From: Pseudomonas viridiflava
Lineage (GTDB): Bacteria > Pseudomonadota > Gammaproteobacteria > Pseudomonadales > Pseudomonadaceae
Length of the DNA stretch: 64,000 nt
Assembly: GCF_900582195.1 (NCBI RefSeq)
Contig: NZ_UTHA01000259.1
Span: 1 to 64,000, forward strand
Direction of reading: 5' to 3'
Under the pieces are notes generated by a model. It was not told the origin of the DNA. It ran no database searches and worked only from the letters and a program-made list of their open reading frames with translations. This document shows positions 34,754 to 43,510 of this stretch, piece after piece. How positions within the stretch are numbered: position 1 is the stretch's first letter; each line of letters begins with the position of its first letter. The translations under genes were made by a program, and so were the position numbers.

Positions 34754-36436
34754 ATGCGTGACAAACCAGCGACGGGCGTAGTGCCCAGTCCCGCCGTGTT
34801 CATCAACGCACAAAGTGCGATCACCGGTCTGCGTGGGCGGGATTTGATTTCAACCTTGCGCAGTGTCGCCGCCCATGGTCTGCGCAACCCGATCCACAGT
34901 GCAAAGCATGCCTTGAAGCTCGGCGGCCAATTGGGCCGCGTATTGCTCGGCGAGACCCTGCACCCGACCAACCCGAACGACAGCCGTTTCGCTGATCCGG
35001 CGTGGAGCCTCAATCCGTTCTACCGGCGCAGCCTGCAGGCCTATCTGGCCTGGCAAAAACAGGTCAAAAGCTGGATCGATGAAAGCAACATGAACGATGA
35101 CGATCGCGCCCGCGCGCACTTCGCTTTCACCCTGCTCAACGACGCCGTGGCGCCGTCCAACACCCTGCTCAACCCGCTGGCGGTCAAGGAGCTGTTCAAC
35201 TCCGGTGGGCACAGTCTGGTGCGCGGCCTCAGCCATTTGTTCGATGATCTGCTGCACAACGACGGCCTGCCACGCCAGGTGACCAAACAGGCTTTCGAGG
35301 TCGGCAAGACCGTCGCCACCACCACCGGCTCGGTGGTGTTTCGCAACGAGATGCTCGAGCTGATCCAGTACAAACCGATGAGCGAAAAACAGTACGCCAA
35401 GCCACTGCTGGTGGTGCCGCCGCAAATCAACAAGTACTACATTTTCGACCTCAGCCCACATAACAGCTTCGTCCAGTACGCACTGAAAAACGGCCTGCAA
35501 ACTTTCATGATCAGTTGGCGCAACCCGGATGTGCGCCATCGCGAATGGGGCCTGTCGACGTATGTCGAAGCGGTGGAAGAAGCGATGAACATCTGCCGGG
35601 CGATCACTGGCGCTCGTGAGGTCAACCTGATGGGTGCCTGCGCCGGCGGGCTGACCATCGCCGCCCTGCAAGGCCATTTGCAGGCCAAGCGGCAACTGCG
35701 CCGCGTCTCCAGCGCGACCTATCTGGTCAGCCTGCTCGACAGCCAGATCGAAACCCCGGCCACGCTGTTCGCCGATGAGCAGACCCTCGAAGCCGCAAAG
35801 CGTCGCTCGTACCAGAAAGGCGTGCTCGACGGTCGCGACATGGCCAAGGTCTTCGCCTGGATGCGCCCCAACGATTTGATCTGGAGCTACTTCGTCAACA
35901 ACTACCTGTTGGGCAAAGAGCCGCCGGCCTTCGACATCCTCTATTGGAACAACGACAACACCCGCCTGCCTGCAGCGTTTCACGGTGACTTGCTGGACTT
36001 CTTCAAGCACAACCCGCTGACCCATCCGGGTGGGCTTGAGGTCTGTGGCACGCCGATCGACCTGCAGAAAGTCACCGTCGACAGCTTCAGCGTCGCCGGC
36101 ATGAATGACCACATCACCCCGTGGGATGCGGTGTATCGCTCGACCCTGCTGCTCGGCGGCGAGCGACGCTTCGTGCTGTCCAACAGCGGCCATGTGCAGA
36201 GCATCCTCAACCCACCGAGCAACCCGAAAGCCGCCTATGTCGAGAACGCCAAGATGAGCAGCGACCCGCGTGCCTGGTACTACGACGGCAAGCACGTCGA
36301 CGGCAGTTGGTGGCCACAGTGGCTGGAATGGATTCAACAGCGCTCCGGGGCGCAGCACGAAACCTCGTTCACCCTTGGCAACCCGAACTATCCACCGATG
36401 GAGGCCGCGCCCGGGACTTACGTGCGTGTGCGCTGA
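34754..36436 (+). CDS. phaC2: Class II poly(3-hydroxyalkanoate) synthase 2
   Basis: 560 residues, a paralogue of PhaC1 along its whole length. Catalytic Cys296 in MGACAGG, Asp452 in GMNDHITPW and His480 in SNSGHVQS. The 136-bp gap after phaZ has a GC-rich dyad but no clear terminator, and AAGGAG precedes the ATG. Both synthases share the ITPW/NPPxNPK motifs; a difference in chain-length preference between the two is known in some species but cannot be read from sequence. Confidence 0.97.
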   Translation: MRDKPATGVVPSPAVFINAQSAITGLRGRDLISTLRSVAAHGLRNPIHSAKHALKLGGQLGRVLLGETLHPTNPNDSRFADPAWSLNPFYRRSLQAYLAWQKQVKSWIDESNMNDDDRARAHFAFTLLNDAVAPSNTLLNPLAVKELFNSGGHSLVRGLSHLFDDLLHNDGLPRQVTKQAFEVGKTVATTTGSVVFRNEMLELIQYKPMSEKQYAKPLLVVPPQINKYYIFDLSPHNSFVQYALKNGLQTFMISWRNPDVRHREWGLSTYVEAVEEAMNICRAITGAREVNLMGACAGGLTIAALQGHLQAKRQLRRVSSATYLVSLLDSQIETPATLFADEQTLEAAKRRSYQKGVLDGRDMAKVFAWMRPNDLIWSYFVNNYLLGKEPPAFDILYWNNDNTRLPAAFHGDLLDFFKHNPLTHPGGLEVCGTPIDLQKVTVDSFSVAGMNDHITPWDAVYRSTLLLGGERRFVLSNSGHVQSILNPPSNPKAAYVENAKMSSDPRAWYYDGKHVDGSWWPQWLEWIQQRSGAQHETSFTLGNPNYPPMEAAPGTYVRVR

Positions 36437-36466
36437 CGCTTAACCGAACTTTTCTAAGAAGACTGG

Positions 36467-37087
36467 ATGAAAACCCGCGACCGGATTCTCGAATGTGCTT
36501 TGCAACTGTTCAACGAAAAGGGCGAGCCGAACGTCTCCACCATGGAGGTGGCCAACGAAATGGGGATCAGCCCGGGCAACCTCTACTACCACTTCCACGG
36601 CAAGGAACCGCTGATTCTCGGGTTGTTCGAACGCTTCCAGAATGAACTGGCGCCACTGCTCGATCCACCGTCGGATGTGGAGTTGGCGCCGGAGGATTAC
36701 TGGTTGTTTCTGCATTTGATCGTCGAGCGGCTGGCGCAGTACCGGTTTCTGTTTCAGGACCTGTCGAACCTCGCCGGGCGGCTGCCGAAACTGGCCAAGG
36801 GGATTCGACATTTGCTCAATGCGCTGAAGCGCACGCTGGCGTCGTTATTGGCGCGATTGAAGGCTGCGGGGCAGTTGGTCAGTGATACGCAGGCGTTGGG
36901 GCAATTAGTTGAACAGATCACCATGACGCTGCTGTTTTCGCTGGATTATCAGCGGATTCTGGATCGTGAGGGGGAAGTGAGGTTGGTGGTTTATCAGATC
37001 ATGATGCTGGTGGCGCCGCATCTGCTGCCGCCGGTTAAGGTCGCCACGGAGCGGATGGCTCTTCAGTATCTTGAAGACCATGACTGA
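36467..37087 (+). CDS. phaD: TetR-family regulator of the pha genes
   Basis: 206 residues. N-terminal TetR DNA-binding domain (KTRDRILECALQLFNEKG, then VSTMEVANEMGISPGNLYYHF). The C-terminal ligand domain is all helical. In P. putida PhaD is an atypical TetR member that activates the phaC1 and phaI promoters, probably sensing a fatty-acid-derived CoA ester. It lies 30 bp after phaC2 as the last gene of the cluster. Confidence 0.95.
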   Translation: MKTRDRILECALQLFNEKGEPNVSTMEVANEMGISPGNLYYHFHGKEPLILGLFERFQNELAPLLDPPSDVELAPEDYWLFLHLIVERLAQYRFLFQDLSNLAGRLPKLAKGIRHLLNALKRTLASLLARLKAAGQLVSDTQALGQLVEQITMTLLFSLDYQRILDREGEVRLVVYQIMMLVAPHLLPPVKVATERMALQYLEDHD

Positions 37088-37088
37088 A

Positions 37089-37273
37089 TCAAAAGCCCCT
37101 CACCCTAACCCTCTCCCAGAGGGAGAGGGGACTGATTGGGGGATATTCGGGAATTACGCCGACGTGAAAACCAAGCGCTGAATCCATAATCGACTCGATC
37201 TTTCAGGTCGATGTATAGCGCAAGACACCTCGGTCGGCCCCCTCTCCCTTAGGGAGAGGGCTGGGGTGAGGGT
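37089..37273. repeat. Palindromic MITE-like element, copy B
   Basis: Starts 2 bases after the phaD stop. The outer arms are CCCTCACCCTAACCCTCTCCC and its complement; the middle contains GAATCCATAATCGACTCGAT and TTTCAGGTCGATG, shared with copy C. Non-coding. It ends about 25 bases before the phaF terminator. Confidence 0.85.
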
Positions 37274-37294
37274 AAGCTTTTAAAAACCACAAAC

Positions 37295-37330
37295 AAAAAC
37301 GCCCGACCTTCACAGGCCGGGCGCTTTATT
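37295..37330 (-). terminator. phaIF terminator
   Basis: On the minus strand GCGCCCGGCC-TGTGAA-GGTCGGGCG followed by TTTTTG, 14 bases after the phaF stop. An imperfect T-run on the plus side (CTTTATTTTG) may also let it stop phaD transcripts. Confidence 0.8.
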
Positions 37331-37343
37331 TTGCCCTGAAGAA

Positions 37344-38267
37344 TCAGGACTGACTGGTTGGCGTCGACGGCGTCGATGCAACAGTCGGGGTAGCCACCGG
37401 AGTCGGTGCTGCGGCGGAGTTCGACGCGCTCACCGGGGCTGCCGGAGTGGCCGGCTTGGCTGCAGCAGGTGCTGCTGGCTTCGGCGCTGCGGCTTTCGGC
37501 GCCGCCGGTTTTTTCACCGCTGGTTTCTTCGCTGCTGCCGGTTTCGCCGCAGGCTTGGCAGCCGGTTTGGCGGCAGCGGTTTTCGCGGCTGGCTTGGCGG
37601 CTGGTTTCGCTGCAGTTTTGGCCGCAGGTTTTGCTGCCGGTTTGGCGGCGGCTTTGGCGGCAACCGGTTTGGCTGCTGCTTTGGCGGCTGGCTTGGCGGC
37701 AGCGGTTTTCGCAGCCGGTTTAGCCGCGGCTTTTGCAGCAGGCTTGGCTGCCGCTTTGGCCAGTGGCTTGGCAGCAGACTTGGCCGCTGGTTTGGCCGCA
37801 GCCGTTTTCGCTGCCGGTTTTGCCGCAGCGGTTTTCGCCGCCACAGGCTGGGTTTTCAGACCAGTGAGTTTTTCGATCTGCTTGGTCAAGGTTTCCACCT
37901 TGCTATGCAGCGCTTTGACCTCATTGCGGCTCGGTACACCGAGGCGCGAAATCGCGCTGTTCAGGCGCTTGTCGAAAGCCCCTTCCAGCTCGTCCCACTT
38001 GCCCAGTGCGCGATCTTTCACGCCGCTGATGCGCGACTTGGCCGAAGAAGCGGAGTCCTTGGCAGCATCGACTTTTTTGCCGACTGCGGACTTGGTGAGC
38101 TTCTCGGCTTTCTCGCCGTCTTTTACCAATGTATCGAAGAGCTTGCTGCCGTCAGTGTCGATCTTCGAGTACACGCCTAAACCAGCCAGCCAGATTTTGC
38201 GGGAGTAGTCTTCGACTTTCCCGATCCACGAGCTGCCTTCTTTATCGGTGTTCTTTTTACCAGCCAT
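37344..38267 (-). CDS. phaF: PHA granule-associated phasin PhaF, with histone-like tail
   Basis: 307 residues. Residues about 1-140 are a phasin domain sharing YSRKIWLAGLGVYSKI with PhaI, including an amphipathic helix and a leucine-zipper-like segment (VETLTKQIEKL). Residues about 145-270 are an almost pure AAKP-type repeat, strongly basic and histone H1-like, which in P. putida binds DNA and helps segregate granules at division. The last 30 residues are Ser/Thr/Pro-rich. It is co-transcribed with phaI, 10 bp upstream. Confidence 0.95.
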   Translation of the reverse strand: MAGKKNTDKEGSSWIGKVEDYSRKIWLAGLGVYSKIDTDGSKLFDTLVKDGEKAEKLTKSAVGKKVDAAKDSASSAKSRISGVKDRALGKWDELEGAFDKRLNSAISRLGVPSRNEVKALHSKVETLTKQIEKLTGLKTQPVAAKTAAAKPAAKTAAAKPAAKSAAKPLAKAAAKPAAKAAAKPAAKTAAAKPAAKAAAKPVAAKAAAKPAAKPAAKTAAKPAAKPAAKTAAAKPAAKPAAKPAAAKKPAVKKPAAPKAAAPKPAAPAAAKPATPAAPVSASNSAAAPTPVATPTVASTPSTPTSQS

Positions 38268-38277
38268 CCCGTTCTCC

Positions 38278-38700
38278 TTAAGATTTACGCGCGACGCGTT
38301 CGAGCAATGCCGTCAGCTCATCGAGCTTAGCAGAGAGTGTCTCAACGTCATGTTTAGACGGAATGCCGATACGATTCAAGGCGCTTGCTACGCGGGTGTC
38401 GAATGCCTTCTCGACCTTGTCGAGCTGAACTTCGACGCGACCTTTGAACGAACTCACTTCGCCCTTGGCTTCATCGATCTCGGCGTTGGCCGCTTCGAGT
38501 TTTTCGGTGACGGCTTTTTTGCCTTTCTTTTCAACAGTTTGACCAGCCTTGATCAACTCTTGAAAGTAGTCGCTGCCCTCTTGGCCGACCTTGGCGTAGG
38601 CACCCAGGCCTGCCAGCCAGATCTTGCGGGCATAGGATTTGACGTCGCTCAGAGCAGAAGTCGAAGCGTCGATTTTTTTCTTCAAAATAACTTTGGCCAT
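38278..38700 (-). CDS. phaI: PHA granule phasin PhaI
   Basis: 140 residues from ATG at 38700 (MAKVILKKKIDASTSA, GAGGTG upstream); the frame runs open to 38760 without family support. It is a short phasin that coats PHA granules and corresponds to the N-terminal domain of PhaF (KIWLAGLGAYAKVGQEGSDYF). The 248-bp gap upstream should carry a PhaD-controlled promoter plus a REPIN. Confidence 0.96.
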   Translation of the reverse strand: MAKVILKKKIDASTSALSDVKSYARKIWLAGLGAYAKVGQEGSDYFQELIKAGQTVEKKGKKAVTEKLEAANAEIDEAKGEVSSFKGRVEVQLDKVEKAFDTRVASALNRIGIPSKHDVETLSAKLDELTALLERVARKS

Positions 38701-38830
38701 GGTGCACCTCACGCGCAGAAGGTTTGAGGAACTGCCCGCGAAAGTGTCGGGCTCAGGCACAAAGTAGGTAGAAAAATTAGAAACGGCACCCTAACAACTG
38801 ACATAAACAGCAGGAGCACCACAGAACAAA

Positions 38831-38920
38831 TGTGGGAGCGAGCTTGCTCGCGAATGCAGTGTGTCAGTCACGGAAATGTTGGCTGATACAACGCTTTCGC
38901 GAGCAGGCTCGCTCCCACAG
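38831..38920. repeat. REP doublet (REPIN), GTGGG-out
   Basis: Lies between phaI and the following minus-strand gene. The right arm is the AGCAGGCT variant, the left the AGCTTGCT type, so the doublet is mixed. Confidence 0.95.
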
Positions 38921-38948
38921 GGGATCTCGGGTTACCGAAAAATCGCGA

Positions 38949-39224
38949 TCAGACCAGCGCTTTATCGAGGGCCTTCTCGATCTCGGCTTTGATCATGCCG
39001 CTCATGGCCGACATCATGATGCCCAGTTCCACGTCGACCTTGATCGAATCGTCCGCCACATGCACCGCGCCTTTCACGCCCGAGCGCTTGAGGTTCAGGG
39101 TGTCGCCGGACCATTGCGGCTCCAGGCCGTATTGCTCGGAGAGTTTTTGCGCCAGCTTGTCGGCCTTCTCGCGGGCGGCTTCCTTGCCCAGGTTGTGGGC
39201 ACGCTCAACAGTGATTTTGGCCAT
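38949..39224 (-). CDS. Polyhydroxyalkanoic acid system family protein (PHA_gran_rgn)
   Basis: 91 residues from ATG at 39224 (MAKITVERAHNLGKEAAREKADKLAQKLSEQ, shown here only as motif text). A small alpha/beta protein with a charged N-terminal helix and the segment VKGAVHVADDSIKVDVELG. The family is found next to pha genes in Pseudomonas (PA5062 type) and has no settled function; granule association is inferred from context only. Confidence 0.85.
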   Translation of the reverse strand: MAKITVERAHNLGKEAAREKADKLAQKLSEQYGLEPQWSGDTLNLKRSGVKGAVHVADDSIKVDVELGIMMSAMSGMIKAEIEKALDKALV

Positions 39225-39332
39225 TGATTGACTCCTGCTTTTTGAATGGGGCGAAAAAGATGTGTCGGTAAATCTTGACCGCCGCTGCGGCAAATCGTCC
39301 CGAAGGTTGCCCATCTTACCTTTAGCCATTCC

Positions 39333-39361
39333 AAGACAAAGCATGGCTTGGGGATTAGAAT
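39333..39361 (+). promoter_or_regulatory. Candidate ubiE promoter
   Basis: AAGACA (39333-39338), a 17-base spacer and TAGAAT (39356-39361), about 24 bases upstream of the ubiE ATG. Confidence 0.55.
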
Positions 39362-39390
39362 GTCGCGCATTCTCTTTTGGTGACAGCGAT

Positions 39391-40161
39391 ATGACTGATC
39401 AGCGCAAAGGCAGCGATGCCGAACCCACCACTCACTTCGGCTTCAAAAACGTTCCGGAAAGCCAGAAAGCGGAAAAAGTCGCTGAGGTTTTCCATTCGGT
39501 AGCCGCCAAGTACGACCTGATGAACGACCTTCTGTCGGGCGGCATGCACCGTCTGTGGAAGCGTTTCGCGATCGAATTGTCGGGCGTGCGCAGCGGTAAC
39601 CGCGTGCTGGACATCGCCGGCGGTACCGGTGACCTGACCAAAAAATTCTCGCACCTGGTCGGCCCGACCGGTCAAGTGGTGCTGGCCGACATCAACGAAT
39701 CGATGCTCAAGGTCGGCCGTGACCGCCTGCTCGATCTGGGTGTCGCCGGCAACGTCGAGTTCGTTCAGGCGGACGCAGAAAAACTGCCGTTCCCGGACAA
39801 CCATTTCGACTGCGTGACCATCGCTTTCGGCCTGCGCAACGTCACGCACAAGGAAGACGCCCTGCGTTCGATGCTGCGCGTGCTCAAGCCTGGCGGTCGT
39901 CTGTTGGTGCTGGAATTCTCCAAGCCGACCAACACGCTGATGTCGAAAGCCTACGACGCCTACTCGTTCGCCTTCATGCCACTGATGGGCAAGCTGATCA
40001 CCAACGACTCGGAAAGCTATCGCTACCTGGCCGAATCGATCCGCATGCACCCGAATCAGGAAACCCTGAAGTCGATGATGGTCGACGCCAGTTTCGACCG
40101 CGTGACCTATCACAACATGACCGCAGGCATCGTCGCCCTGCACCGCGGCATCAAGCCCTGA
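39391..40161 (+). CDS. ubiE: Ubiquinone/menaquinone C-methyltransferase
   Basis: 256 residues from ATG at 39391. The SAM-binding motif I is VLDIAGGTGDLTKKF near 70-84, with HYDLMNDLLSGGMHRLWKR-type family signature (here KYDLMNDLLSGGMHRLWKR) and FGLRNVTHKEDAL. It methylates the C2 position of the benzoquinone ring in ubiquinone synthesis. First of a ubiE-ubiJ-ubiB unit. Confidence 0.98.
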   Translation: MTDQRKGSDAEPTTHFGFKNVPESQKAEKVAEVFHSVAAKYDLMNDLLSGGMHRLWKRFAIELSGVRSGNRVLDIAGGTGDLTKKFSHLVGPTGQVVLADINESMLKVGRDRLLDLGVAGNVEFVQADAEKLPFPDNHFDCVTIAFGLRNVTHKEDALRSMLRVLKPGGRLLVLEFSKPTNTLMSKAYDAYSFAFMPLMGKLITNDSESYRYLAESIRMHPNQETLKSMMVDASFDRVTYHNMTAGIVALHRGIKP

Positions 40162-40784
40162 TGTTGCTCACCGGGCTGCTCGCCAGCGTTGAACTCGGCC
40201 TCAACCGGGTGCTGCGTCTCGACAGCACGGCGCTGCCGCGGCTGGCGCATTTGACCGGCAAGGTGATTGCCGTCGACTGCCGCAGCCCGGCGCTGCAACT
40301 GTTCATCCTGCCGAGCGACGAAGGTTTGATGCTGGCCTCGCACTGGGAAACCGCTGTCGACTGCACCCTGCACGCGCCGGCCTCCAGCCTGATCAAACTG
40401 GCCGTGAGCAAAGACAAGACCGCGGTGCTGCACGCCCCGGAAGTCGAGCTCGATGGCGACAGCGGCGTGCTGCTGGAGCTGGCCGGTGTGCTGCAAGACC
40501 TTGAGCTGGACTGGGAGTACGAACTCTCGCGCTGGCTCGGCCCGGTGGCCACGCAACTGGTTGGCGGTCACCTGCGCAGCCGTGCGCGCTGGTATCAACA
40601 AGGATTTGCCAGCCTCAACCAGAACCTCGCCGAATACCTCGCCGAAGAATCGCGCACCCTCGTCGGGCAGCGCGAAGCCGAAGCTCGGTTCAGCGAACTG
40701 GACCGGATCAAACTTGATCTGGAACGTCTCGAGGCGCGTTTCGAGCGCCTTTCCCGATCCCTTGACCCAAGCGATAACGCATGA
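40161..40784 (+). CDS. ubiJ: Ubiquinone biosynthesis accessory factor UbiJ
   Basis: 207 residues. The ATG overlaps the ubiE stop by one base (TGATG). An N-terminal SCP2-like lipid-binding domain occupies about 15-115 (KVIAVDCRSPALQLFILPSD), and the C-terminal 40 residues form a coiled coil (LDRIKLDLERLEARFERLS). UbiJ binds quinone intermediates and organises the Ubi complex with UbiK. The ubiE-ubiJ-ubiB order is conserved. Confidence 0.94.
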   Translation: MLLTGLLASVELGLNRVLRLDSTALPRLAHLTGKVIAVDCRSPALQLFILPSDEGLMLASHWETAVDCTLHAPASSLIKLAVSKDKTAVLHAPEVELDGDSGVLLELAGVLQDLELDWEYELSRWLGPVATQLVGGHLRSRARWYQQGFASLNQNLAEYLAEESRTLVGQREAEARFSELDRIKLDLERLEARFERLSRSLDPSDNA

Positions 40785-42385
40785 AGCTGCTCGCCGTCCG
40801 CCGTCTGTTGCGCATCCAGTCTGTCGTGATCCGCTACCGCCTCGATGACCTGCTGTTCGACCTGCCGCTGCCCTGGTTCCTCCTGGCGCTGCGCTATGTG
40901 CTGCCGTGGCGCTGGTTGCCGCGCAAGCCGCTGGAGCTGAGCCGGGGTGCGCGTTTGCGTCTGGCGTTGCAGGATCTCGGGCCGATCTTCATCAAGTTCG
41001 GGCAGATTCTTTCGACCCGCCGTGACCTGCTGCCGGAAGACATCGCAGATGAACTGATGCTGCTGCAGGACCGCGTGCCGCCGTTCGATTCGCAGCTGTC
41101 GATCAAGCTGATCGAAGAACAGCTGGGCAAGAAGATCAGCGACGTGTTCAGCCGTTTCGACGTCGAGCCGCTGGCCTCGGCCTCGGTGGCGCAGGTGCAT
41201 GCCGCGCAGCTGAAGACCGGCGAAGAAGTGGTGGTCAAGGTGATCCGTCCGGGTCTGAAACCGATCATTGCGCAGGATCTGGCGTGGCTGTTCACCCTTG
41301 CCCGCGCCGCTGAAAAACTCTCGGCCGACGCGCGTCTGCTGCACCCGGTCGACGTGGTCCAGGACTACGAAAAAACCATCTACGACGAACTCGACCTGCT
41401 GCGCGAGGCGGCCAACGCCAGCCAGTTGAAGCGCAACTTCGAAGGTTCGCCTTTGCTCTACGTGCCGCAAGTCTATTGGGACTGGTGCCGGCCGAAAGTG
41501 CTGGTGATGGAGCGCATCTACGGGATTCAGGTCACCGATCTGGCGACCCTCGCCGACCAGCGCACCGACATGAAAATGCTCGCCGAACGCGGTGTGGAGA
41601 TTTTCTTCACCCAAGTGTTCCGCGACAGTTTCTTCCACGCCGACATGCACCCGGGCAACATCTTCGTCAGCACCGTCAATCCGTGGAGCCCGCAGTACAT
41701 CGCGATCGACTGCGGCATCGTCGGCAGCCTGACCCCGGAAGACCAGGACTATCTGGCGCGCAACCTGTTCGCCTTCTTCAAGCGTGACTACCGCCGCGTA
41801 GCGCAGTTGCACATCGATTCGGGCTGGGTGCCGGCGGAAACCAAACTCAACGAATTCGAAGCGGCCATCCGCACCGTGTGCGAACCAATCTTCGAAAAAC
41901 CGTTAAAAGATATTTCATTTGGCCAGGTGCTGATGCGCCTGTTCCAGACCGCGCGGCGCTTCAACATGGAAGTGCAGCCGCAACTGGTACTGCTGCAAAA
42001 GACCCTGCTGAACATCGAAGGCCTCGGCCGTCAGTTGTATCCGGATCTGGATCTGTGGAACACCGCGCAGCCATTCCTCGAACGCTGGATGCGCGAGCGC
42101 GTCAGCCCGAAAGCCTTGCTGGGCAACGTGCAGAGCCAGTTCGAACAACTGCCGCACCTGGCCAACATGGCCCGCGACCTGCTCGAACGCATGTCCCAGC
42201 CGCACGCCTACGACCCACCGCCGCCATGGCACAAACGCAAGGACGACTGGTTCCTGCGCCTGCTCGGTTGCGCGCATCTGGCCGGCGGGGTGATCCTCGC
42301 CATCGGTGGCCCGCTGAACGAGTTGGGGCATTGGCCGGCGGGAATCATGGTGGCAGTCGGCTTGTATCTGGTCGTTCGCCGATAG
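40781..42385 (+). CDS. ubiB: Atypical kinase/ATPase UbiB
   Basis: 534 residues; its ATGA overlaps the ubiJ stop. The ADCK/UbiB motif KxGQ appears as FIKFGQILSTRRDLLP near 68-83. The Ala-rich loop ASASVAQVHAAQL, the catalytic-loop-like FFHADMHPGNIF and the DFG-like AIDCGIVG follow. Two C-terminal membrane helices end the protein (LAGGVILAIGG, MVAVGLYLVV). It supports ubiquinone synthesis at the membrane, probably by handling hydrophobic intermediates. Confidence 0.97.
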   Translation: MKLLAVRRLLRIQSVVIRYRLDDLLFDLPLPWFLLALRYVLPWRWLPRKPLELSRGARLRLALQDLGPIFIKFGQILSTRRDLLPEDIADELMLLQDRVPPFDSQLSIKLIEEQLGKKISDVFSRFDVEPLASASVAQVHAAQLKTGEEVVVKVIRPGLKPIIAQDLAWLFTLARAAEKLSADARLLHPVDVVQDYEKTIYDELDLLREAANASQLKRNFEGSPLLYVPQVYWDWCRPKVLVMERIYGIQVTDLATLADQRTDMKMLAERGVEIFFTQVFRDSFFHADMHPGNIFVSTVNPWSPQYIAIDCGIVGSLTPEDQDYLARNLFAFFKRDYRRVAQLHIDSGWVPAETKLNEFEAAIRTVCEPIFEKPLKDISFGQVLMRLFQTARRFNMEVQPQLVLLQKTLLNIEGLGRQLYPDLDLWNTAQPFLERWMRERVSPKALLGNVQSQFEQLPHLANMARDLLERMSQPHAYDPPPPWHKRKDDWFLRLLGCAHLAGGVILAIGGPLNELGHWPAGIMVAVGLYLVVRR

Positions 42386-42466
42386 CCAGTTTCGTGATCG
42401 GCTGGCACACTGTTTCAATGCCTGGACCCGACTATTGAAGTGTGGGGTTCGCTGTCGGAGTCGAAA

Positions 42467-42868
42467 ATGAACAACTGGCTGGACGAGATCAAATGGGACG
42501 CTGATGGCCTGGTGCCGGCGATTGCCCAGGATCACAAGACCGGACGCGTGCTGATGATGGCCTGGATGAACCGCGAAGCGCTCGAACTGACCGCTGCGGA
42601 AAACCGTGCAATCTACTGGTCACGTTCCCGTGGCAAGCTATGGCGCAAGGGCGAGGAGTCCGGCCATGTGCAGACCTTGCATGAGATGCGTCTGGACTGT
42701 GACGCCGACGTGATCATCCTGATGGTTGAACAGATCGGCGACATCGCTTGCCATACCGGCCGTCAAAGCTGCTTTTACCGTGTCTTCGAAAACGGCGACT
42801 GGAAAACCGTCGATCCGGTTCTGAAAGACCCGCACGCTATCTATTCCGCAGGACACAAACATGAGTGA
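42467..42868 (+). CDS. hisI: Phosphoribosyl-AMP cyclohydrolase
   Basis: 133 residues from ATG at 42467 (MNNWLDEIKWDADGLVPAIA). Zinc- and magnesium-binding motifs RLDCDADVIILMVEQ and ACHTGRQSCFYR are present. It opens the purine ring of PR-AMP, the third step of histidine synthesis. In Pseudomonas it is separate from HisE, unlike the fused E. coli protein. Its end overlaps hisE by 8 bases. Confidence 0.97.
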   Translation: MNNWLDEIKWDADGLVPAIAQDHKTGRVLMMAWMNREALELTAAENRAIYWSRSRGKLWRKGEESGHVQTLHEMRLDCDADVIILMVEQIGDIACHTGRQSCFYRVFENGDWKTVDPVLKDPHAIYSAGHKHE

Positions 42869-43193
42869 CACCCTGACCCGCCTCGCTCAGGTACTTGAAG
42901 AGCGCAAAGGCGCAGCCGCCGACAGCTCCTATGTGGCCAGTCTGTATCACAAGGGTTTGAACAAGATTCTGGAGAAAGTCGGCGAAGAGTCGGTCGAAAC
43001 CATTATTGCCGCCAAGGATGCCGCCATCAGCGGCGACTGCAGCGACGTGATCTACGAGACCGCTGACCTATGGTTCCACAGCATGGTCATGCTCGCCCAA
43101 CTGGGGCAGCATCCGCAGGCCGTGCTGGATGAACTGGATCGTCGCTTTGGCCTGTCCGGACACGTCGAGAAAGCCTCGCGTCCGTCCGCCTGA
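42861..43193 (+). CDS. hisE: Phosphoribosyl-ATP pyrophosphatase
   Basis: 110 residues. All-alpha MazG-like fold with SYVASLYHKGLNKILEKVGEE and the metal-binding EESVETIIAAKDA and SDVIYETADLWFHSMV. It removes pyrophosphate from PR-ATP, the second step of histidine synthesis. Coupled to hisI by overlap; tatA follows after 25 bases. Confidence 0.97.
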   Translation: MSDTLTRLAQVLEERKGAAADSSYVASLYHKGLNKILEKVGEESVETIIAAKDAAISGDCSDVIYETADLWFHSMVMLAQLGQHPQAVLDELDRRFGLSGHVEKASRPSA

Positions 43194-43218
43194 ACAATTT
43201 TTAGAGAGGAACAGCAAC

Positions 43219-43500
43219 ATGGGCATTTTTGACTGGAAACACTGGATCGTCATTCTGGTAGTCGTGGTGCTGGTGTTCGGCACCAAGAAACTGAAAAACC
43301 TCGGCACCGACGTTGGCGAGTCGATCAAGGGCTTCCGCAAAGCCATGAACGACGACGAAAAACCGGCCGCTGATCCAACCGTGACGCCTGCGCAGCCGGT
43401 GCCACCGGTGCAGCCGCAAGCCACCGCTCAGGCCAACCCGCCGCACACCATCGATGTGCAGGCGCAGAAAGTCGAAGAGCCGATCCGCAAAGACGTGTGA
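43219..43500 (+). CDS. tatA: Sec-independent (Tat) translocase protein TatA
   Basis: 93 residues from ATG at 43219, with a strong AGAGAGGA site. One N-terminal membrane helix (WIVILVVVVLVFGTKKL) contains the FG hinge, followed by the amphipathic helix (LKNLGTDVGESIKGFRKAM) and a Pro-rich tail. TatA rings form the variable channel for folded proteins. Confidence 0.96.
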   Translation: MGIFDWKHWIVILVVVVLVFGTKKLKNLGTDVGESIKGFRKAMNDDEKPAADPTVTPAQPVPPVQPQATAQANPPHTIDVQAQKVEEPIRKDV

Positions 43501-43510
43501 GCACTGACTA

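Noticed and set aside
37447..38208. A 253-codon frame antisense to phaF (Ala/Gly/Leu-rich, looks like a membrane protein)
   Set aside because: It is the complement of the AAKP repeats; the apparent hydrophobicity comes only from the repeat composition.
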